A stretch of DNA of 10,434 bases from an uncultured Clostridia bacterium (lineage in GTDB: Bacteria > Bacillota > Clostridia > Oscillospirales > Acutalibacteraceae). The stretch lies in contig CALWVC010000038.1 in NCBI GenBank assembly GCA_944384865.1, positions 1-10,434 of the forward strand. The letters run 5' to 3'. Each line of letters opens with the position of its first letter. Within the stretch, counting starts at the first letter, position 1. Shown here one piece after another: positions 6,198 to 10,434 of the stretch. The position numbers and the translations under genes were made by a program. The notes under the pieces are model-generated. The model ran no database searches, was not told where the DNA came from, and saw only the letters and a program-made list of their open reading frames with translations.

Positions 6198-7430
6198 ATG
6201 GAATATGTAATTATCGGCAATTCAGCGGCGGCGGTAGGCTGTATCGAAGGCATCCGGCAGGTGGATCAGACCGGTGGAATCACCGTCATCAGCGATGAAA
6301 AATACCATACCTATTCCCGTCCGCTGATCTCTTATCTGTTGTTGGGCGAAACTACCGAAGCCAATATGTATTACCGGCCGGCGGATTTTTATAAGAAAAA
6401 CAACGTTACATTTATGCCCGGCAAAACCGTAACCGCCATCGACCCGAAAGCACATCAGGTTTGTCTGGACGACGGCGCGAAGATTTCTTATGACAAGCTG
6501 TTGTATGCCACCGGTTCTTCGCCGTTTGTGCCGCCGATGCAGGGTCTGGAGCGGGTCAAAAAACAGTTTACGTTTATGACGCTGGATTCTGCAAAAGCGC
6601 TGGATAAAGCGCTGGATTCTTCTACCCGCGTATTGATTGTAGGCGCAGGCCTGATCGGCCTGAAATGTGCTGAAGGCATCCGCCACAAAGTGGCAGACGT
6701 CACGGTGGTAGATTTAGCGCCCAATATTCTGTCGAGCATTTTGGATGAAGATGCGGCGGCTATGATGCAAAAGCATCTGGAAAATCACGGGCTGCGTTTT
6801 TACCTCAATGATAGCGTCCAACAGTTTACCGAAGATACCGCTACACTCAAAAGCGGTGCGCAGATCCCGTTTGATGTGGTAGTGCTGGCGGTAGGCGTGC
6901 GCCCGAATACCGCGCTGCTGGAGAATGCCGGCGGCAAAGTCAATCGCGGCGTCGTCATTAATAACAAAATGAAAAGCTCTCTGCCGGACATTTATGCCGC
7001 AGGCGACTGCACCCGCAGCCATGATATCTCGTCTGATACCGACCGAATTCTGGCGTTGCTGCCCAACGCCTATATGCAGGGGGAGACCGCCGGCATCAAC
7101 ATGGCGGGCGGCAAAGCGGTGTTTGATAAAGCGATTCCGATGAACGCCATCGGCTTTTTCGGGCTGCATATCATCACCGCGGGCAGCTATACCGGCAAGG
7201 CATATACGAAAATCGGCGAAAACACCTATAAAAAGCTGTTTGTGTCAGACGGGCTGCTCAAAGGCTATATTCTGATCGGTGATATTGACCGGGCCGGTAT
7301 TTACACCAGCCTGATCCGGGAACAGACGCCGCTCAGTGACATCGACTTTGATCTGGTGTTTGAAAAGCCCGGCCTGCTGGCGTTCAGCCGGGAAAAACGG
7401 GCGCAAATTTTGGGAGGTGCGAAAGAATGA
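6198..7430 (+). CDS. FAD/NAD(P)-dependent oxidoreductase, probable electron-input subunit of glutamate synthase
   Basis: A 410-residue pyridine nucleotide-disulfide oxidoreductase-fold flavoprotein. The N-terminal FAD-binding strand-turn is YVIIGNSAAAVG (residues 3-14, a GxSAAxxG variant of the Rossmann motif). The NAD(P) Rossmann motif is VLIVGAGLIGLK (145-156). The second FAD motif DIYAAGDC is at 264-271. YSRPLISYLLLGE near residue 40 is like that of NirB-, rubredoxin-reductase- and NADH-oxidase-type relatives. No CxxxxC redox-active disulfide is seen near the FAD motif, so it is not a thioredoxin or dihydrolipoyl reductase. The ATG at 6198 follows GAGGAGAGG by eight bases. It stands where GltD would be in a classical GOGAT, with the ferredoxin part of GltD supplied by the gene before it. 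NADH versus NADPH use cannot be decided reliably. The next gene starts inside its stop codon (ATGA), suggesting coupled translation. Confidence 0.88.
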   Translation: MEYVIIGNSAAAVGCIEGIRQVDQTGGITVISDEKYHTYSRPLISYLLLGETTEANMYYRPADFYKKNNVTFMPGKTVTAIDPKAHQVCLDDGAKISYDKLLYATGSSPFVPPMQGLERVKKQFTFMTLDSAKALDKALDSSTRVLIVGAGLIGLKCAEGIRHKVADVTVVDLAPNILSSILDEDAAAMMQKHLENHGLRFYLNDSVQQFTEDTATLKSGAQIPFDVVVLAVGVRPNTALLENAGGKVNRGVVINNKMKSSLPDIYAAGDCTRSHDISSDTDRILALLPNAYMQGETAGINMAGGKAVFDKAIPMNAIGFFGLHIITAGSYTGKAYTKIGENTYKKLFVSDGLLKGYILIGDIDRAGIYTSLIREQTPLSDIDFDLVFEKPGLLAFSREKRAQILGGAKE

Positions 7431-8146
7431 CCATCGACGCTGCAAATATGCACTTTCAGGTTTTAAACGAAAAAATCCGCGATCACAGCGGCAAAAAAAT
7501 CACCATTGAAAACTGCTGCGGCCAGCGATATATCGGCGCGGGCATGTCCGGCCGGAGCATCACCATTAACGGCACGCCGGGCAACGCGCTGGGCGCTTAT
7601 CTGAACGGATCGGAGATCAAGGTCAACGGCAACGCGCAGGACGCGGTCGGCGATACGATGAACGACGGCGCCATCATGATCCACGGCAATGTGGGCGACG
7701 CGCCGGGATACGCCATGCGGGGCGGGCGGATCTTTGTCCGCGGTAACGCAGGCTACCGGGCCGGCATTCATATGAAGCAATATAAAGATAAAAAGCCGGT
7801 CATCATTATCGGCGGCCGGGCCGGCAGCTTTCTGGGCGAATATCTGGCCGGCGGCATTATCGCCGTCTTGAATCTGCAAAACGAACAACCGATTATCAGC
7901 AATTTCACCGGCACCGGTATGCACGGCGGCAAAATCTTTCTGCGCTGTCAGGCGGTTCCCGATAATCTGCCCGCGCAGGTCAGCGCCGAACCGGCGCAGC
8001 CGGAAGATTTCAAAGAGCTCGCGCCCCATCTGAAAGCCTACTGCAAACAATTCGGGTTGGATTATGAACAGCTTGCAGCCGATACATTTTTCGTGCTCAA
8101 GCCCAACGCGAAAAATCCATATAAAAAATTATACACGCAAAACTAA
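7427..8146 (+). CDS. GXGXG beta-helix subunit of glutamate synthase (GltB C-terminal/FwdC-like)
   Basis: A 239-residue protein with repeated glycine motifs about every 19-20 residues: GRSITINGTPGNALG, NGSEIKVNGNAQDAVG, DGAIMIHGNVGDAPG and GGRIFVRGNAGYRAG, then GGRAGSFLGEYLAGG and GTGMHGGKIFLR. This is the right-handed beta-helix that forms the C-terminal domain of GltB and also occurs in FwdC/FmdC and GlxC/MgsB. In GltB it is structural and helps join the amidotransferase and synthase domains. The ATG overlaps the stop codon of the FAD gene by four bases and has GGGAGG (7412-7417) nine bases upstream. The last 50 residues, rich in Tyr and Lys, are outside the repeat. The FwdC alternative is unlikely because no molybdenum/tungsten formylmethanofuran genes are near. 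Confidence 0.92.
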   Translation: MTIDAANMHFQVLNEKIRDHSGKKITIENCCGQRYIGAGMSGRSITINGTPGNALGAYLNGSEIKVNGNAQDAVGDTMNDGAIMIHGNVGDAPGYAMRGGRIFVRGNAGYRAGIHMKQYKDKKPVIIIGGRAGSFLGEYLAGGIIAVLNLQNEQPIISNFTGTGMHGGKIFLRCQAVPDNLPAQVSAEPAQPEDFKELAPHLKAYCKQFGLDYEQLAADTFFVLKPNAKNPYKKLYTQN

Positions 8147-8182
8147 CCCAGTCAAATCTGTTTTCGGTTTGGAGATATAAAG

Positions 8183-9466
8183 ATGTGTGCCCTTTCCAAC
8201 AGCGAGGTTTTACAATTTATCCGGGAAAACGACATTAAGTTTATTCGGCTGTCGTTCTGCAATCTGTTCGGCGTCCACAAAAATATCGCTGTGCTCTCCG
8301 ACGCGCTCGCGGAGATTCTGGAACACGGCGTTCCGATCAGCTGCGCGCAGTTCCCCGAACTGCGCGACTGGTGCGGCAACGCTGTATTACAGCCGGATCC
8401 CACCACCCTGACGCTGCTGCCCTGGCGGCCGGCGCAGGATGGTGTTGTCCGCCTGTTCTGCGATCTGCGCACGGCAGACGGCGCGGGTCTGGCGCTGGAC
8501 GGCCGCGCCATGCTCCGGCGGGTGTTGGAAGATTACCGCCGGATAGGCCTGACGCCGAAGGTCGGAACCGATTGTGAATTTCATCTGTTTAAAATGGACG
8601 CGGCCGGTGATCCGACGCGGATTCCCGTCGATCAGGGCGGCTATTTTGATATCGAACCGCTGGACAAATGTGAAAATGTCCGGCGGGATATCTGTCTGAC
8701 GCTGGAACAAATGGGTATCGTCCCCCGGCAGTCTTATCACGAAAAAGCGCCCGGCCAGAATCAGATCGATTTTCAGCACGCACCGGCGCTGGACGCCGCC
8801 GATCATTTTCTGACCTTCAAGTCTGTGGTCAAGGCAATTGCGGCGCAAAACGGATTTTACGCCTCGTTTATGCCCAAGCCGGTTGCAGACAGCTGTGGAA
8901 ACGGGCTGCATATCAATCTGTCGATCTATGCGCAGGAACGTAATATCTTTTCGCTGGATCAACATCGTCACTGCCCGCAGGCGCACAGCTTTATCGCCGG
9001 TATATTGCGCCATATTCGGGAAATCACCGCCTTTTTAAATCCGCTGGTCTGCTCTTATGACCGGCTGGGAAACTTTGAAGCCCCCGGCACCGTCTCCTGG
9101 TCTTACAGGCAGGGCGATCAGTTGCTCTGGGTTCCCGAGCCGTTGCCCGGCCGCCTGCCGATTATCAAGCTGCGTTCACCTGACCCCGCAGTAAACCCCC
9201 ATCTGGCTCTTGCGATGATTTTAAAGGCCGGGCTGCTGGGGATGCAGGAACAGCTGCAACTGCCGCCCTCTCTGGAAAATAGCGGTGATCTTCTGCCGGA
9301 ACAATTGCCGCATACATTGGAACAGGCGCTGGATCTTGCGGCGCAAAGCGCATTTGTCCGGGAGTTTTTTCATCCTGCACTGCTGGACGCTTATCTGCGC
9401 CACAAACGGGCAGAATGCAAACAACATCCCGCGTTGTTGTATCAGTCCTATTTTAAAATGATTTAG
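8183..9466 (+). CDS. Glutamine synthetase-like protein with altered active site
   Basis: A 427-residue protein that aligns along its length with type I glutamine synthetase (beta-grasp domain from about residues 8-100, then the catalytic domain), about 15 residues shorter than usual. Matches include FIRLSFCNLFGVHKN (20-34), GGYFDIEPLDKCENVRRDI, FMPKP, GNGLH with H243, FEAP with E299, and LRSPDPAVNPHLAL. Compared with the usual GSI residues (Salmonella numbering): E131 is kept (E132), E212 is kept (E187), H269 is kept (H243), E327 is kept (E299), R339 is kept (R309) and R359 is kept (R331). E129 is Asp (D130), E220 is Gln (Q194), E357 is Lys (K329) and R344 is Trp (W316). The FDGSSI loop bearing the ammonium-binding Asp50 is replaced by ISCAQF (52-57). 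Two of six metal ligands are lost and one is altered, so normal synthetase activity is doubtful. It follows the GXGXG gene by 36 bp with its own GGAG site. It could be a regulatory or structural partner, or a synthetase for another substrate. The homology is secure; loss of function is inferred. Confidence 0.85.
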   Translation: MCALSNSEVLQFIRENDIKFIRLSFCNLFGVHKNIAVLSDALAEILEHGVPISCAQFPELRDWCGNAVLQPDPTTLTLLPWRPAQDGVVRLFCDLRTADGAGLALDGRAMLRRVLEDYRRIGLTPKVGTDCEFHLFKMDAAGDPTRIPVDQGGYFDIEPLDKCENVRRDICLTLEQMGIVPRQSYHEKAPGQNQIDFQHAPALDAADHFLTFKSVVKAIAAQNGFYASFMPKPVADSCGNGLHINLSIYAQERNIFSLDQHRHCPQAHSFIAGILRHIREITAFLNPLVCSYDRLGNFEAPGTVSWSYRQGDQLLWVPEPLPGRLPIIKLRSPDPAVNPHLALAMILKAGLLGMQEQLQLPPSLENSGDLLPEQLPHTLEQALDLAAQSAFVREFFHPALLDAYLRHKRAECKQHPALLYQSYFKMI

Positions 9467-9478
9467 GAGGCCCTGTTT

Positions 9479-10321
9479 ATGAAACTGCGATTTACAAAAA
9501 TGCACGGCTGCGGAAATGATTACATCTATTTCAACTGCTTTGATCAGCAAATCGACCGGCCCGAAGAGCTGGCAAAAACACTGTCTGACCGGCATTTCGG
9601 AATCGGCGGCGACGGGATCGTTCTGATCTGCCCGTCGGATGCCGCAAACGCCAAGATGCGAATGTTTAATGCCGACGGATCAGAGGGCAACATGTGCGGC
9701 AACGCCATCCGGTGTGTCGGCAAGTATCTTTATGATCACGACATCGTCAAAAAACGGCTGTTAAGCATCGAAACCCGCAGCGGCATCAAATTTTTGGATC
9801 TGCAACTTGGCGACGATGGGCTGGTGTCCGGCGCGACGGTCAATATGGGAAAGGCTGTGCTCGATCCCGCCGCCATTCCGGTCAACATGCCGGGCGGCCG
9901 GGTGATTGCCGAGCCGGCAAAAATCGACCGTTATGAATATAAGATCACCTGTGTATCCATGGGCAATCCGCACTGCGTTGTGTTCGGCGACAATCCGGAT
10001 CTGCTGGATTTATCCACAATCGGGCCGCTGTTTGAAAACAGCCCGCTGTTTCCTGAACGGGTCAACACCGAATTTGTGCAGGTTACCGGACCGGATTCCA
10101 TAAAAATGCGGGTCTGGGAACGGGGCAGCGGCGAAACACTGGCCTGCGGTACCGGCGCCTGTGCCAGCGTAGTCGCGGCGGTAGAAAACCGCTGCTTTGA
10201 AAAAGACCAGGATATTACCGTGCAGCTCACCGGCGGGCAGCTGACCGTCAATTATAACGACGACCGGGTTTTAATGACCGGCCCTGCCACCGTCGTATTC
10301 ACCGGTGAAATTGACATTTAA
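9479..10321 (+). CDS. dapF: Diaminopimelate epimerase
   Basis: A 280-residue cytoplasmic enzyme that converts LL- to meso-diaminopimelate for lysine and peptidoglycan synthesis, without a cofactor. The N-terminal MHGCGNDYIYF motif, NMCGNAIRCVGKYL with catalytic Cys73, GNPHCVVF and LACGTGACASV with catalytic Cys223 are all present. The length is normal for the family (about 270-290). The ATG has AGGAGG (9465-9470) eight bases upstream, within 12 bp of the previous stop, and the gene is followed by a terminator. It is therefore the last gene of the glutamate synthase operon. Both acid/base cysteines are kept, so it is expected to be active. Confidence 0.97.
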   Translation: MKLRFTKMHGCGNDYIYFNCFDQQIDRPEELAKTLSDRHFGIGGDGIVLICPSDAANAKMRMFNADGSEGNMCGNAIRCVGKYLYDHDIVKKRLLSIETRSGIKFLDLQLGDDGLVSGATVNMGKAVLDPAAIPVNMPGGRVIAEPAKIDRYEYKITCVSMGNPHCVVFGDNPDLLDLSTIGPLFENSPLFPERVNTEFVQVTGPDSIKMRVWERGSGETLACGTGACASVVAAVENRCFEKDQDITVQLTGGQLTVNYNDDRVLMTGPATVVFTGEIDI

Positions 10322-10330
10322 CCATCTATA

Positions 10331-10370
10331 CAGGTCCGCGGATTGATCCCGGGCCTGTTGTTATTTTTTC
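10331..10370 (+). terminator. Intrinsic terminator closing the operon
   Basis: CAGGTCCG (10331-10338) pairs with CGGGCCTG (10350-10357). An inner GGA-TTGA-TCC helix follows after one unpaired C, and TTGTTATTTTTTC comes immediately after. It starts nine bases after the dapF stop, and no other strong terminator is seen within the operon. Confidence 0.88.
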
Positions 10371-10373
10371 AGA

Positions 10374-10402
10374 TTGCCAAACCGGTCGGGTTGTGTTATG
10401 AT
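10374..10402 (+). promoter_or_regulatory. Promoter of the next gene beyond the window
   Basis: TTGCCA (10374-10379) and TATGAT (10397-10402) are 17 bases apart, directly downstream of the terminator. Transcription would start near 10409. The gene it serves lies outside the window. Confidence 0.7.
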
Positions 10403-10408
10403 AGATAC

Positions 10409-10427
10409 AGACGTCAACGGTTCGTCT
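10409..10427 (+). other. Hairpin at the expected 5' end of the next transcript
   Basis: AGACG (10409-10413) pairs with CGTCT (10423-10427) around a nine-base loop. It would be at the very 5' end of the transcript from the promoter just upstream. The window ends seven bases later, so whether this is the start of a structured leader cannot be told. Confidence 0.3.
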
Positions 10428-10434
10428 ACAAGCC

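Noticed and set aside
6488..6739. Short minus-strand frames across the FAD oxidoreductase gene
   Set aside because: These are antisense shadows of a gene whose Rossmann motifs are plain, and no start site or family motif supports them.

Overview
The window looks like part of a chromosome from an anaerobic, low-to-mid GC Bacillota (Clostridia, probably an Oscillospiraceae/Ruminococcaceae-type gut organism). This is inferred from strong AGGAGG ribosome binding sites, perfect TTGACA/TATAAT-type promoters, intrinsic terminators, a type III glutamine synthetase and an iron-sulfur-rich split glutamate synthase. Nothing in the window is visibly mobile or broken: there is no IS, phage gene, tRNA, rRNA or CRISPR array.

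Layout. The minus strand carries glnN (type III glutamine synthetase, 478-2565) followed by the first 121 codons of an amt ammonium transporter running off the left edge (1-363). A divergent control region of about 540 bp (2566-3107) separates these from a seven-gene plus-strand operon with tight spacing (a 4-bp overlap to 36-bp gaps). Its genes are a class II glutamine amidotransferase (3108-4220), an FMN/Fe-S glutamate synthase core with an N-terminal ferredoxin domain (4240-5745), a 16-cysteine four-cluster ferredoxin subunit (5761-6192), an FAD/NAD(P) oxidoreductase (6198-7430), a GXGXG beta-helix subunit (7427-8146), a glutamine-synthetase-like protein (8183-9466) and dapF (9479-10321). 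An intrinsic terminator (10331-10370) closes the operon, and a promoter for the next gene follows at the right edge.

How the genes fit together. Amt brings in ammonium, GlnN makes glutamine, and the amidotransferase, FMN core and GXGXG subunits together rebuild a split GltB-type glutamate synthase. The FAD protein and the four-cluster ferredoxin take the place of GltD as the electron-input branch. DapF uses diaminopimelate, whose nitrogen comes from glutamate.

The two most interesting points are these. (1) The GS-like protein of the operon keeps the fold signatures of glutamine synthetase I but has lost or changed several metal and substrate ligands (E220-equivalent is Q, E357-equivalent is K, E129-equivalent is D, R344-equivalent is W, and the Asp50 loop is missing). 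It may therefore be a non-catalytic or repurposed subunit or sensor. (2) The leaders of glnN, amt and the glutamate synthase operon each hold a terminator-like stem whose 5' arm is overlapped by a small hairpin with a six-base loop having A at position 1 and G at position 4 (AAAGGC, ACGGUG, AAAGAC). This resembles ANTAR-type antiterminator targets and suggests one RNA-based nitrogen regulon, although the usual second hairpin was not found.
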